A program made the position numbers and the translations under genes. A stretch of DNA of 64,000 nt, from NCBI GenBank assembly GCA_029946065.1, contig JAQSDU010000017.1, positions 62,001-126,000 on the forward strand. Direction: 5' to 3'. The stretch comes from Flavobacterium sp. Lineage in GTDB: Bacteria > Bacteroidota > Bacteroidia > Flavobacteriales > Flavobacteriaceae. Every line of letters starts with the position of its first letter. Position 1 is the first letter of the stretch. Of the stretch, positions 45,992 through 54,509 are shown in pieces. The notes under the pieces were generated by a model. The model ran no database searches, was not told where the DNA came from, and worked only from the letters and a program-made list of their open reading frames with translations.

Positions 45992-47125
45992 TTATTCACA
46001 AGGTTGGAGCGAATTGATCCAGGCTTCAATAAGCGCAATTCCTTCTTCGTGGATGATTGTTCTTCCATGTAAAGGCATTCTGTAAGTTTCATTAGTTGTA
46101 TTAAGTCGATAATACATCATCGATCTATTGATGCTGCCTGGCGAAACGACTTTACTCAAAGCAGATGGAAATCCCTGCATATCACTGGTGTTCACACAAA
46201 CACCCATATTGGTTAAGTTGTTTTTGGTTTCGGCGAAAGCAAATCGCATTGGTCTGTAATCACAATGCCTGCCGTCTTGATGACAATGCGCACAGTTAAT
46301 ATCGACGTAGGAACGTGCCCTCAGGTCTAATGATTTTGATGTGTCATTGTAATTTACGGTTGTATTTTCTACCGACGGCAAACTAAAATTATTTTCAAGA
46401 TAGCCTGCCTCAATCCACTTAGTCAATTGATTTTTGGTTTCTGTTCCGTAGTTATAGTCAAAATTCAGGTTTTGTGGTTTGATACCGATAGGAATATTTT
46501 TGATGACACTTTCACCATTGACGGTTTCATTTTTTTTATGGCAAATGATACATTGCGCTTCAGAAGGGATTCTGTAATCAGCTACTTTAGCGGCACCATT
46601 TGATTCTTGCCATTCTATATGCGTGAAACTTCCTGCTAAGTCATAAAAGGCTTCGGTTTGTTCTTCATTCCAAATATAATCTGCGAAAATCCAACCGTCA
46701 GATTTACGAATCATAACGCGTGTTTCAACGATTCTTGTTCCACCTATATTGGCGATATTCTGTACATTATCGTAATAAAAAGTCTTTACCAAAGCAGCAC
46801 CAACTGGTAATTCCAGAACGGTTGTATCACTGCTATAGGTTGCTTTGGTACCGTCTGGCATCCAAACAAATCGCTTTTTATGCGCATAATCCGTAAAAAG
46901 GCTGCTTGCGGGTTCATAGGGCAGCACACCGAGCGATGGCTTTTGGGTTTTCATATCACCATCAAAAAAGTGATAATCGGAAAGTTTTTGATAAGGCACC
47001 AATGTAAGATCGACTGAAACTGGTGAAACCGGAATGTATTCTTCCGCATCCTCATTGTCTCCACAGGAAACCGTTGCAAATGTTAATAATAAAAAACAGG
47101 TAATTGTTAAGTAATTGTATCTCAT
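45992..47125 (-). CDS. SO2930-type dihaem c-type cytochrome lipoprotein
   Basis: A lipoprotein of 377 aa; the ATG at 47125 begins the lipid signal (Cys21 in TVSC). Two haem motifs are CIICH and CAHCH. The N-terminal part with GVLPYEPASSLFTDYAHKKRF and the family motif around FVWMPDG are as in the SO2930/HNE_0200 group of dihaem proteins. It is probably on the outer membrane or in the periplasm and transfers electrons. The downstream ASPIC/UnbV T9SS gene is 30 nt away, suggesting a joint role. Confidence 0.88.
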   Translation of the reverse strand: MRYNYLTITCFLLLTFATVSCGDNEDAEEYIPVSPVSVDLTLVPYQKLSDYHFFDGDMKTQKPSLGVLPYEPASSLFTDYAHKKRFVWMPDGTKATYSSDTTVLELPVGAALVKTFYYDNVQNIANIGGTRIVETRVMIRKSDGWIFADYIWNEEQTEAFYDLAGSFTHIEWQESNGAAKVADYRIPSEAQCIICHKKNETVNGESVIKNIPIGIKPQNLNFDYNYGTETKNQLTKWIEAGYLENNFSLPSVENTTVNYNDTSKSLDLRARSYVDINCAHCHQDGRHCDYRPMRFAFAETKNNLTNMGVCVNTSDMQGFPSALSKVVSPGSINRSMMYYRLNTTNETYRMPLHGRTIIHEEGIALIEAWINSLQPCE

Positions 47126-47146
47126 AGGAATAAAAAAAATGCTGCC

Positions 47147-47154
47147 CAAAAATA
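47147..47154 (-). promoter_or_regulatory. -7 element of the dihaem cytochrome gene
   Basis: Minus-strand TATTTTTG matches TAnnTTTG, 21 nt before the start chosen at 47125. Confidence 0.5.
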
Positions 47155-47298
47155 ACAATTATTTAAGAACTTTCACAAATATTTGGTGTTATATGTTGCA
47201 AAAAAAACGAAATAAAGAAGATAATTCAATAAATAAGGGAGGTTCTTCAAAAAAATCTTTTTTTAGCCTAATGGTATCGATTAAAATTGCGATATTAA

Positions 47299-47844
47299 TT
47301 ATGGCAAATGGACTTGCACTTTGTAATTCTCAAGACCTTTTATCGCATCAACTGTTTTATAATCAAAAACTTCTTCGTGAACGTCTCGGTCTTTCTTTAA
47401 TGATATCATTTTTAGGCAATTGTAAAACCGCCTCACGTCGTCATAATTCGAAATTATCAATCCCGGAACTTCGGTATTTTTACCGTCATTGTCTTTGGCT
47501 ACCATTGTAAAATAAGAAGAATTGCAATGTTTCACTTTTCCGGTTCGGATATTTTCTGACTCCACGCGAATACCAATAATCATTGAGCTTTTGCCAACAT
47601 AATTGATGCTTGCTTTCATCGTTACTAATTCGCCAATTTCTATCGGATTCAGAAAATTTACGGTGTCAACGGAAGCTGTCACGCAATAAAATCCGGAAAA
47701 TTTCGATGCGCAGGCGAAAGCAATCTGATCCATCAATGACAATATATAACCACCGTGAATTTTCCCACTGAAATTTGAATGCGAAGGCAACATCAGTTCT
47801 GAAATCGTGACTTTTGATGATTTTACGGTTTTGAATAGCGCCAT
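47299..47844 (-). CDS. Acyl-CoA thioesterase, hotdog fold
   Basis: A 181-aa cytoplasmic enzyme that hydrolyses acyl-CoA thioesters. The core is the 4HBT-type hotdog: SHSNFSGKIHGGYILSLMDQIAF (with HGG and the acid residue D), then VNFLNPIEIGELVTMKASINYVGKSSM, a typical YciA/BFIT pattern. The last 50 or so residues are less conserved. It starts 2 nt after the rmuC stop, so the two form an operon. Chain-length preference is unknown. Confidence 0.93.
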   Translation of the reverse strand: MALFKTVKSSKVTISELMLPSHSNFSGKIHGGYILSLMDQIAFACASKFSGFYCVTASVDTVNFLNPIEIGELVTMKASINYVGKSSMIIGIRVESENIRTGKVKHCNSSYFTMVAKDNDGKNTEVPGLIISNYDDVRRFYNCLKMISLKKDRDVHEEVFDYKTVDAIKGLENYKVQVHLP

Positions 47845-47846
47845 AT

Positions 47847-49214
47847 CTATATACTTTCGGGTTCTTCGTTTTCTGCTCTTTTGATGATATTTTCAGGCAA
47901 TGATTTTTTGGCTTTGGCTCCCATTTTTTTAAGTTTTTCAACGCTTGTGATGAGGTTTCCGTTGCCGGTATATAATTTTTTCATTGAGTCTTCGTAGGCT
48001 TTTTTACCTTCATCCATTTTTTTGCCAACCAAGACCAAATCGGTTACAAAACCCTCAAATTTGTCATATAAAGCGCCAGCTTGTCGTGCAATCTCAACGG
48101 CGTTTTCTTGTTGTTTTTGGTTCGCCCACATGCTATCGATGGTACGCAATGTCGCCAATAAAGTCGATGGTGTAACAATCACAATATTTTTCTCAAAAGC
48201 TTTGTTGTATAATGCCGTATCTTCATTTAAAGCAATCGCAAAAGCAGGCTCTATCGGAATAAAAAGCAGCACAAAGTCTGGACTTTCCATCTGATACAAA
48301 TCGTGGTAATTTTTCTCGCCAAGCTGCTCTACATGGCGTCTGATTGCATTCACGTGTTCTTTCAAATAAACGTTTTTTAAGGCATCATCTTCTTCATTAA
48401 TGTACCTTTCATAAGCTGTAAGTGTTACTTTTGAATCGACGATCATCTTTTTTCCGTCGGGTAAATTGATAACAACGTCGGGGAAAACTCGGTTGCCTTC
48501 TTCTGAAATATGACTTTGCTGTACGAAATATTCGCGGTCTTTTTCCAGTCCTGATTTTTCTAATACACGTTCCAAAACCAATTCGCCCCAATTGCCTTGC
48601 ATTTTACTGTCGCCTTTCAGCGCTTTCGTGAGGTTGATAGTTTCCTTGCTCATTTGTTCGTTCATTTCGCGTAAGCCCAATATCTGCTGGCGTAAAGCGG
48701 CGTGATAATCGATACTTTCCTTGTGTGTATCTTCAACTTTCTTCTCAAACAAATGAATTTTATCCTGCAAAGGCGAAAGAATATTTTTGAGGTTTTCTTT
48801 ATTCTGTTCTGTAAATTTGGTGGTTTTTTCCTCTAGGATTTTGTTAGCGAGGTTTTCAAATTCTTTGGTAAATTTTTCTTGTAATTGTTCGACTTCTTGT
48901 TTTTGTTCCGTATTACGTTCCCATAAATTGCGGTAATCGCTCTCTGATTTTGATAAACGTATGGCGAGATCATCTTTTTGGGTGCGTATGATTTCGCGGT
49001 CCTGAACATTCTGCAGCAGGCGTTTTTCATAAGCGATTCTTTCGTCTGCCCATTGGTCTTTTACGGTATTCAGTTGTGCCGTAGTAGCAATGAGTTTCTC
49101 CTCTAAACTAATTTTATCTGCTTTGGAATTGGCTGAAAATAGAAGCTTTCCAATAAAGATACCGATGAAAAGCGCAATGATAAAAGTGACAATTGTAATG
49201 ATGGTTTCATTCAT
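47847..49214 (-). CDS. rmuC: DNA recombination protein RmuC
   Basis: A 455-aa protein with an N-terminal transmembrane helix (about 5-27), a long coiled coil (about 30-200), and the RmuC nuclease-like domain (about 205-400) with MQGNWGELVLERVLEKSGL, FPDVVINLPDGKKMIVDSKV (the PD-(D/E)xK-type acidic and Lys residues), and SPDFVLLFIPIEPAF. It limits recombination between short inverted repeats. It is translated with the thioesterase. Confidence 0.96.
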   Translation of the reverse strand: MNETIITIVTFIIALFIGIFIGKLLFSANSKADKISLEEKLIATTAQLNTVKDQWADERIAYEKRLLQNVQDREIIRTQKDDLAIRLSKSESDYRNLWERNTEQKQEVEQLQEKFTKEFENLANKILEEKTTKFTEQNKENLKNILSPLQDKIHLFEKKVEDTHKESIDYHAALRQQILGLREMNEQMSKETINLTKALKGDSKMQGNWGELVLERVLEKSGLEKDREYFVQQSHISEEGNRVFPDVVINLPDGKKMIVDSKVTLTAYERYINEEDDALKNVYLKEHVNAIRRHVEQLGEKNYHDLYQMESPDFVLLFIPIEPAFAIALNEDTALYNKAFEKNIVIVTPSTLLATLRTIDSMWANQKQQENAVEIARQAGALYDKFEGFVTDLVLVGKKMDEGKKAYEDSMKKLYTGNGNLITSVEKLKKMGAKAKKSLPENIIKRAENEEPESI

Positions 49215-49236
49215 TCTGGCATAAATTTGATATGCT

Positions 49237-49244
49237 CAAATGTA
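49237..49244 (-). promoter_or_regulatory. -7 element of rmuC
   Basis: Minus-strand TACATTTG matches TAnnTTTG, 22 nt before rmuC; a CTTG lies 16 nt further upstream (minus-strand sense). Confidence 0.6.
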
Positions 49245-49287
49245 AGCAAACAAATTAAAACAAGGTTACGGGAAAACCGTATAAAAA

Positions 49288-49317
49288 CAAAAAAAACGGC
49301 CACATAGTGTGAACCGT
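49288..49317 (-). terminator. Terminator of the small membrane-protein gene
   Basis: ACGG...CCGT with an inner CACA/TGTG stem. On the minus strand it is followed by a run of T. Confidence 0.7.
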
Positions 49318-49349
49318 CTTCAAACAAAACATATATAGATGGAAACCCA

Positions 49350-49619
49350 TTAAAGGATTTCGAATTGCCTGTCGAAGCTTTTATTGGCAATGCGTTTTTT
49401 GGAGTAGCTGTTGTAAATCATCTCACGCATTTTGCGTCTTTCACTTAGAATCATTGGTAAGTTGATCATCACGCCCACTATGCAAACGAGCATCAATACA
49501 ACAAGTAAACTCATGTATATAAGGTAATTCATTTCGGTAGAATTTCTAAAATCGATCACGAAAAAATAACCTGCCACTGTAAAAACAGTTACGGACAATA
49601 GTAAGGATAATATTTTCAT
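49350..49619 (-). CDS. Small two-helix membrane protein, hypothetical
   Basis: An 89-aa protein with two transmembrane helices (about 3-22 and 32-56) and a basic cytoplasmic tail (SERRKMREMIYNSYSKKR). No family was recognised. It has its own terminator and stands alone between rmuC and the MATE gene. Function is unknown. Confidence 0.65.
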   Translation of the reverse strand: MKILSLLLSVTVFTVAGYFFVIDFRNSTEMNYLIYMSLLVVLMLVCIVGVMINLPMILSERRKMREMIYNSYSKKRIANKSFDRQFEIL

Positions 49620-49740
49620 GACGTTGGGTTTTTATGGTTAGAAACTTTTTACTAAATTACTGCTAATATTAAGGTTTCATTTACACGATTTTAAGATAAT
49701 ATTGTATAATTACAAATCGTATAATCCCCAATTCCGGTAT

Positions 49741-51165
49741 CTAAACCTTAATGGTTTTCCATCTTCCTCGTTTAAATAGCGTATAACTTGCAATCGTAAT
49801 CGCAGTTTCTGAAACTGGAATCGCGATAAAAACGCCCAACGGACCCAATTCAAAATACTTAGCCAGTACATAAGCCAACGGAATCTGGAAGAACCAAAAG
49901 CCAAAAAGGTTTACATAAGTCGGCGTTTTCGTATCGCCGGCACCGTTGAACGCATTGATCATTACCATTCCGATGCCATAAAATACATAACCACAAGAAA
50001 TAATTCTGACGGCTTTTACTGCAACTTGCTGCACTTTCAGATCATTTGAAAAAAAAGAAACGAGTATTTCTGCGCCAAATAAAGAAATTAGCATTACAAA
50101 TCCCATATAAATAACATTGTATTTGGCTGTTTTTAAAACAGATTCTTCTGCGCGTTTCACTTGTTTTGCCCCTAAATTTTGACCAACCAAAGTAGCCGCA
50201 GCATTGCTCAGTCCCCAAGCCGGTAACAGGAAGAACATCATGAGCCGCATCGCTGTTTGATAGCCAGCGGAGCCATTATCGCCACCGGTTTTCGCCACGA
50301 GTTGTGCCATAAATATCCAACTGCAAGATGCGATTACAAATTGTAAAACTGCGGGAGAAGCAATATTTACAATACTTTTGATTTGTTGCCAGTCGGGTTT
50401 CAGGTATGCCAAAGTGATTTTTAGGATATTTCTCCCGTTGAAAAGATGAAACAACTGAAACAGCACGCCTATACTGCGTCCAATTGTCGTTGCAATGGCA
50501 GCGCCGGTGAGCCCGAAAGCCGGAATTGGCCCCAACCCATTAATAAAAATCGGACAAAGAATAATATTACTGATATTGGCAATCCACAGGCTTTTCATAG
50601 CAATGGCAGCATTGCCGGCACCACGGAAAATCCCATTAATCAAAAATAACAGCATGATCGAAATACTGCTTCCCATCATGATTTGGATAAATGGTGTCCC
50701 GTGTAAAACGGCTTCAGACGAAGCCCCCATGAGTGATAGGATATTGCTTCCAAAATAAATCCCAAAACTACTCATAATCAAAGTAGTGACGATGGCAATT
50801 CCAATGGCTTGCATACCCGATTTTGCTGCTGCGACAGGATCTTTTTCTCCAATTCTTCTGGCTACAACTGCTGTTGCGGCCATACTCATTCCAATCGCCA
50901 GTGAATAAATAATGGTCAACACCGATTCTGTAAGACCGACAGTTTGTATGGCAAAACTGCTTTCTTTTAAATGGCCTACGAAGTACAAATCGACAAGCGC
51001 AAATACCGATTCCATCATCATTTCCATCATCATTGGAATGGCGAGTAAGACTACAGAAAGCCTTATGCTGCCTGATGTAAAATCAATTTCTTTGCCTTGA
51101 AGTGATTGTTTTATTACAGAAAATAAAAGTGCTATTTTACCTTTTGGTTTTGTCTGTTCTAACAT
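49741..51165 (-). CDS. MATE family efflux transporter
   Basis: A 474-aa exporter of the NorM/DinF type with twelve transmembrane helices in two related halves. Visible features include the FALVDLYFVGHLKE segment, AIGMSMAATAVVARRIGEKDP, and the second-half repeat PAWGLSNAAATLVGQNLGAK. It uses Na+ or H+ to expel cationic drugs or metabolites. The ATG at 51165 (MLEQTKPKG) is preferred over one 111 nt upstream, since the family N-terminus is near it. Confidence 0.93.
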   Translation of the reverse strand: MLEQTKPKGKIALLFSVIKQSLQGKEIDFTSGSIRLSVVLLAIPMMMEMMMESVFALVDLYFVGHLKESSFAIQTVGLTESVLTIIYSLAIGMSMAATAVVARRIGEKDPVAAAKSGMQAIGIAIVTTLIMSSFGIYFGSNILSLMGASSEAVLHGTPFIQIMMGSSISIMLLFLINGIFRGAGNAAIAMKSLWIANISNIILCPIFINGLGPIPAFGLTGAAIATTIGRSIGVLFQLFHLFNGRNILKITLAYLKPDWQQIKSIVNIASPAVLQFVIASCSWIFMAQLVAKTGGDNGSAGYQTAMRLMMFFLLPAWGLSNAAATLVGQNLGAKQVKRAEESVLKTAKYNVIYMGFVMLISLFGAEILVSFFSNDLKVQQVAVKAVRIISCGYVFYGIGMVMINAFNGAGDTKTPTYVNLFGFWFFQIPLAYVLAKYFELGPLGVFIAIPVSETAITIASYTLFKRGRWKTIKV

Positions 51166-51316
51166 ATGATAATGGTGTAAAATTGAAAAAATATGGATGA
51201 TGAACGAAACATTTCCATCTATATAAAGCCTGTAGAATTTGTACGTTTTCTTAGAAAGGCAGAACGGCTGAAACAATCATAGTCCGTGAGCATTGAGTTT
51301 CAAATATATTATTTTA

Positions 51317-51400
51317 TTTGCTGCGGGCAAAGCTTTGCACTTTTTCTTTGCGTCACGGAAAGCTAAAATATGGCTCGCGAATGCGCAAGGATGCAAAGAT
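51317..51400. repeat. GC-rich dyad repeat in the MATE-pseudouridine synthase gap
   Basis: The 365-nt gap 51166-51530 holds no gene. It contains a GCAAAGCTTTGC palindrome (about 51327-51338) and a second imperfect inverted repeat with TCTTTGCGTC and GGATGCAAAGA arms (about 51348-51399), rich in CGCG. It has the style of the repeat at 18880-18932. Confidence 0.5.
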
Positions 51401-51517
51401 TTGGATAGTTATATTATTCTTGTAACTTAGTGTTTTGACTTATTGATAGCTCATTTCTGCATACCAAAATCGAAATACTCAATGCTAATATCTCACTACT
51501 AAATATCTAATAAATCC

Positions 51518-51525
51518 TATCTTTG
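51518..51525 (+). promoter_or_regulatory. -7 element of the pseudouridine synthase gene
   Basis: TATCTTTG matches TAnnTTTG and ends only 5 nt before the ATG at 51531, so the transcript would be leaderless or nearly so. Confidence 0.6.
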
Positions 51526-51530
51526 CATCC

Positions 51531-52103
51531 ATGTCCAACCACCGTCATTTTATAATCCACAAACCTTATGGTTATCTGAGTCAGTTCGTCTATGAATTGA
51601 AGCGAAATAAAAAACTATTGGGTGAATTGCACGATTTTCCTGAAGGAACAATGGCCATTGGTCGTCTAGATGAAGATTCGGAAGGTTTGCTACTACTGAC
51701 AACCGACGGTATGATGAGTGAAATCGTACGCAGCAAAAAAGTTACCAAAGAATATTATGTTCAGGTGGATGGCGTTATGCATCAAGAAGCCATAAACGAA
51801 CTAGAACAAGGCGTGCTGATTGGTTTTAAAGGCACTAAATACAAAACAAAACCTTGTCGGTCTTTTATATTGGATACAATTCCAGATTTTCCAGAACGAG
51901 GCAAAAAAATCCGCGACGAAAGGCACGGTCCAACAAGCTGGATTTCTATCACCATCAACGAAGGTAAGTTTCGCCAAGTTAGGAAAATGACTGCTGCCGT
52001 TGGATTTCCTACTTTGCGATTGGTGCGTGTTCGGGTTGGAAATGTTTTTTTGAATAAGTTGAGATCAGGTGAAGTTCAGGAAATCGAAAGTTTTAATGTA
52101 TAA
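51531..52103 (+). CDS. rRNA pseudouridine synthase, RsuA/RluE type
   Basis: A 190-aa enzyme that isomerises a uridine in rRNA. It starts HRHFIIHKPYGYLSQF and has the active-site motif GRLDEDSEGLLLLTTDG with the catalytic Asp, then YYVQVDG and KFRQVRKMTAAVGFPTLRLVR. It lacks an S4 domain, as RluE does, so the RluE group (23S rRNA) is likely. TrmL follows 45 nt downstream. Confidence 0.93.
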   Translation: MSNHRHFIIHKPYGYLSQFVYELKRNKKLLGELHDFPEGTMAIGRLDEDSEGLLLLTTDGMMSEIVRSKKVTKEYYVQVDGVMHQEAINELEQGVLIGFKGTKYKTKPCRSFILDTIPDFPERGKKIRDERHGPTSWISITINEGKFRQVRKMTAAVGFPTLRLVRVRVGNVFLNKLRSGEVQEIESFNV

Positions 52104-52148
52104 ACTACCAATCTTAAATATTAAATCTCAAATCTTAAATCCCATAAT

Positions 52149-52607
52149 ATGTTGAATATTGTATTAGTAGAGCCCGAAATTCCCAACAACACCGGTAATA
52201 TCGGTCGTTTGTGCGTGGGCACCGGAAATCGTTTGCACCTGATCCATCCGTTTGGTTTTCAAATAACCGATAAAAATCTAAAACGTTCAGGACTTGATTA
52301 TTGGGTGCATCTCGATTGGAAAGAATACCAAAATGTGGCGGAATGGATACAACAAATTCCAGATAAATCAAGGGTTTTTCTGTTCAGTTCCCATGCAGAA
52401 AAGTCTTATTATCAAAATGAGTTCCGCGATGGCGACTGGCTGGTTTTTGGAAAAGAAAGTGTGGGTTTAAGTCAGGAAGTATTGAACATTTTCCCGAATC
52501 ACCTTACGATTCCGATTTCGCCTTTAGTGCGCAGTTACAATCTGGCGAATTCAGTTGCTTTTGCTATCGGCGAAGCCAAAAGGCAAATGTTATATAATAA
52601 TTTGTAA
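52149..52607 (+). CDS. trmL: tRNA (cytidine(34)-2'-O)-methyltransferase TrmL
   Basis: A 152-aa SPOUT methyltransferase that methylates the wobble ribose of tRNA-Leu. It shows the family pattern: NIVLVEPEIPNNTGNIGRLC at the start, HLIHPFGF, LDYW, WLVFGKESVGL in motif 2, and IPISPLVRSYNLANSVAFAIG in the C-terminal knot motif. Length is typical. It probably shares a transcript with the pseudouridine synthase gene. Confidence 0.96.
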   Translation: MLNIVLVEPEIPNNTGNIGRLCVGTGNRLHLIHPFGFQITDKNLKRSGLDYWVHLDWKEYQNVAEWIQQIPDKSRVFLFSSHAEKSYYQNEFRDGDWLVFGKESVGLSQEVLNIFPNHLTIPISPLVRSYNLANSVAFAIGEAKRQMLYNNL

Positions 52608-52670
52608 TAGAAAATTCCTATATTTGGGTATGGAGAATTGAGAATTATTCAAAAAAATAAATCCTAAATG

Positions 52671-52825
52671 ACAAATTCCAAAGTATAAAAAGGCAAATCT
52701 CAATCCCTAGGATTTGGGACAAATCCCAAATAAGTTTCAAATTTCAAATTCAAAACGTTTATAAATTTGAAATTTTTAAAATTGGTATTTGTTTGGAATT
52801 TGTCTTTTTGGTATTTGGAATTTGT
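52671..52825. repeat. Long imperfect palindrome
   Basis: The 247-nt gap before the methyltransferase gene contains a dyad with outer arms 52671-52698 and 52797-52825 that match with a few mismatches, plus inner AAATTTCAAAT/ATTTGAAATTT arms (near 52738-52775) and a CCTAGG-centred word. No gene is visible. It looks like a dispersed repeat, and could also affect transcript ends. Confidence 0.6.
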
Positions 52826-52854
52826 TTTTTTATAATTTGTAATTTTAAAATTTT

Positions 52855-54459
52855 ATGATTGATAAAGCAACTTTAAGAAGTACCATTTTCAGGCATCTTG
52901 ACGGATTGGTAATTGTACCTACAGCCTTTTCTTTAAAGAAAAAAGGGGTTCTCGATTTTATCCTAGAAAAAAAGGCAACCAATCTCTCCATTATATCTTC
53001 TGCTTTCAAAGCCAACGAAGGTTATATTAATGTTGCACTTCGTGCTTTGGCATCGCAGGGATTTTTAGATTACAAAGTTGACAATGCAACCGACGAAATT
53101 GTAATTTCTGCTAATGAAAAAAGCCCGATAGCATTCCCATTATTTGATCTATATGCCGATGCCGTAGACTTATTGCAATTTTCGATGCAGTTTCACCCTC
53201 GTATTTTTGAAGAAGCACCTTTTGAAAAACTCAATGCCATTTTTGAAAAATACAAAAGCAATTATGGTATCCAATTTTCTGGTGATGCGGTTGTTGCGGA
53301 AGTGCAAAAGCAAGTTTTAAAACACATCGAAGGGCATCTTGTCGGACCAACATTAGTACGTTTGGGCATGATAGGCATGTTTCATAAATATTTCATGGAA
53401 ACGTCTTTTCGTCCGGAAGAATTTCATAAATCGCCAGAGCAATTCGAGAAAATACTTGATTTTTTTGTATACCTCGGTTGGTTTACAGAGAAAAAAGGCA
53501 ATTATCAATTTACCGAAACGGGCTTATTTTTTGCGAAAAAAGCGACTTCTTATGGCGTAACGGTGTCTTATCTTCCGACTTTCGCCAAAATGGATGAACT
53601 GCTATATGGAAACCCGTCAATACTCAGAAATACGGAAGAAGGTGAAGACGAAATCCACGTAGATCGCGAAATGAACGTCTGGGGCAGCGGCGGTGCGCAC
53701 GATACTTACTTTAAGGTTGTCGATGAAATTATCATTAAATTATTCAATCTTCCGATCAACGAACAGCCAAAAGGCATTCTCGATATGGGCTGTGGCAATG
53801 GTGCCTTCCTACAGCATATTTTTGAAGTCATCGACCGACAAACCTTACGCGGCAAAATGCTCGACGATCATCCACTATTTCTGGTCGGTGCAGATTATAA
53901 CCAAGCGGCATTAAAAGTCACACGTGCCAATCTGATCAAAGCCGATATTTGGGCAAAAGTAATTTGGGGTGATATCGGACAACCCGATTTGCTCGCTGAA
54001 GATTTAAAGGAAAATTATAATATCGATTTGACAGATTTGCTCAATGTGCGCACCTTTCTCGATCATAATCGCATTTGGGAAGACCCGAAAATTGTTACAG
54101 AAAATCGGGTCAGTGATTCTACCGGCGCGTTTGCTTATCGTGGCAAAAGACTCAGCAATAATAGGGTAGAAGACAACCTGCTTGGACATCTGAATAAATG
54201 GTCGCCTTTCGTAAAGAAATTTGGTTTACTATTGATAGAATTGCATACCATTGCACCCGAATTAACCGCTGCAAATTTGGGAAAAACTGCTGCAACGGCG
54301 TATGATGCGACGCATGGTTTTTCAGACCAGTATATTGTCGAAATTCCTGTTTTGCATAAAATTTGTGCGGAGGCTGGGTTGTTTCCTGATATGCATTATT
54401 TCCGAAGATTCCCGGATGCGGCAACGGCAACAGTGAGTATTAATTTGTTGAAAGGGTAA
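52855..54459 (+). CDS. Stand-alone class I methyltransferase, AprA-type (putative)
   Basis: A 534-aa soluble protein. The N-terminal 220 or so residues contain two winged-helix-like segments (SLKKKGVLDFILEK... and GMFHKYFMETSF), and the C-terminal part is a class I SAM methyltransferase with motif I GILDMGCGNGAFL and VGADYNQAALK. A motif LNVRTFLDHNRIWEDP follows, which I recall from the iron-dependent AprA-type methyltransferases of polyketide synthases. No PKS genes are near. The likely substrate is therefore open. It is convergent with the B12 importer genes. Confidence 0.7.
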   Translation: MIDKATLRSTIFRHLDGLVIVPTAFSLKKKGVLDFILEKKATNLSIISSAFKANEGYINVALRALASQGFLDYKVDNATDEIVISANEKSPIAFPLFDLYADAVDLLQFSMQFHPRIFEEAPFEKLNAIFEKYKSNYGIQFSGDAVVAEVQKQVLKHIEGHLVGPTLVRLGMIGMFHKYFMETSFRPEEFHKSPEQFEKILDFFVYLGWFTEKKGNYQFTETGLFFAKKATSYGVTVSYLPTFAKMDELLYGNPSILRNTEEGEDEIHVDREMNVWGSGGAHDTYFKVVDEIIIKLFNLPINEQPKGILDMGCGNGAFLQHIFEVIDRQTLRGKMLDDHPLFLVGADYNQAALKVTRANLIKADIWAKVIWGDIGQPDLLAEDLKENYNIDLTDLLNVRTFLDHNRIWEDPKIVTENRVSDSTGAFAYRGKRLSNNRVEDNLLGHLNKWSPFVKKFGLLLIELHTIAPELTAANLGKTAATAYDATHGFSDQYIVEIPVLHKICAEAGLFPDMHYFRRFPDAATATVSINLLKG

Positions 54460-54482
54460 AAATATTAATCGATTAATATTTT
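54459..54482. terminator. Perfect 24-bp palindrome between convergent genes
   Basis: An AT-rich perfect palindrome starting at the last base of the methyltransferase stop codon, with T residues at its right end and A at its left. It lies between convergent genes and may terminate both. Confidence 0.45.
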
Positions 54483-54509
54483 GAAAAATACCGATACAAC
54501 CTTAATCCC

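Noticed and set aside
47115..47510. Plus-strand frame of 131 codons between the dihaem cytochrome and thioesterase genes
   Set aside because: It overlaps the thioesterase gene end in antisense and the cytochrome start; composition is not protein-like.
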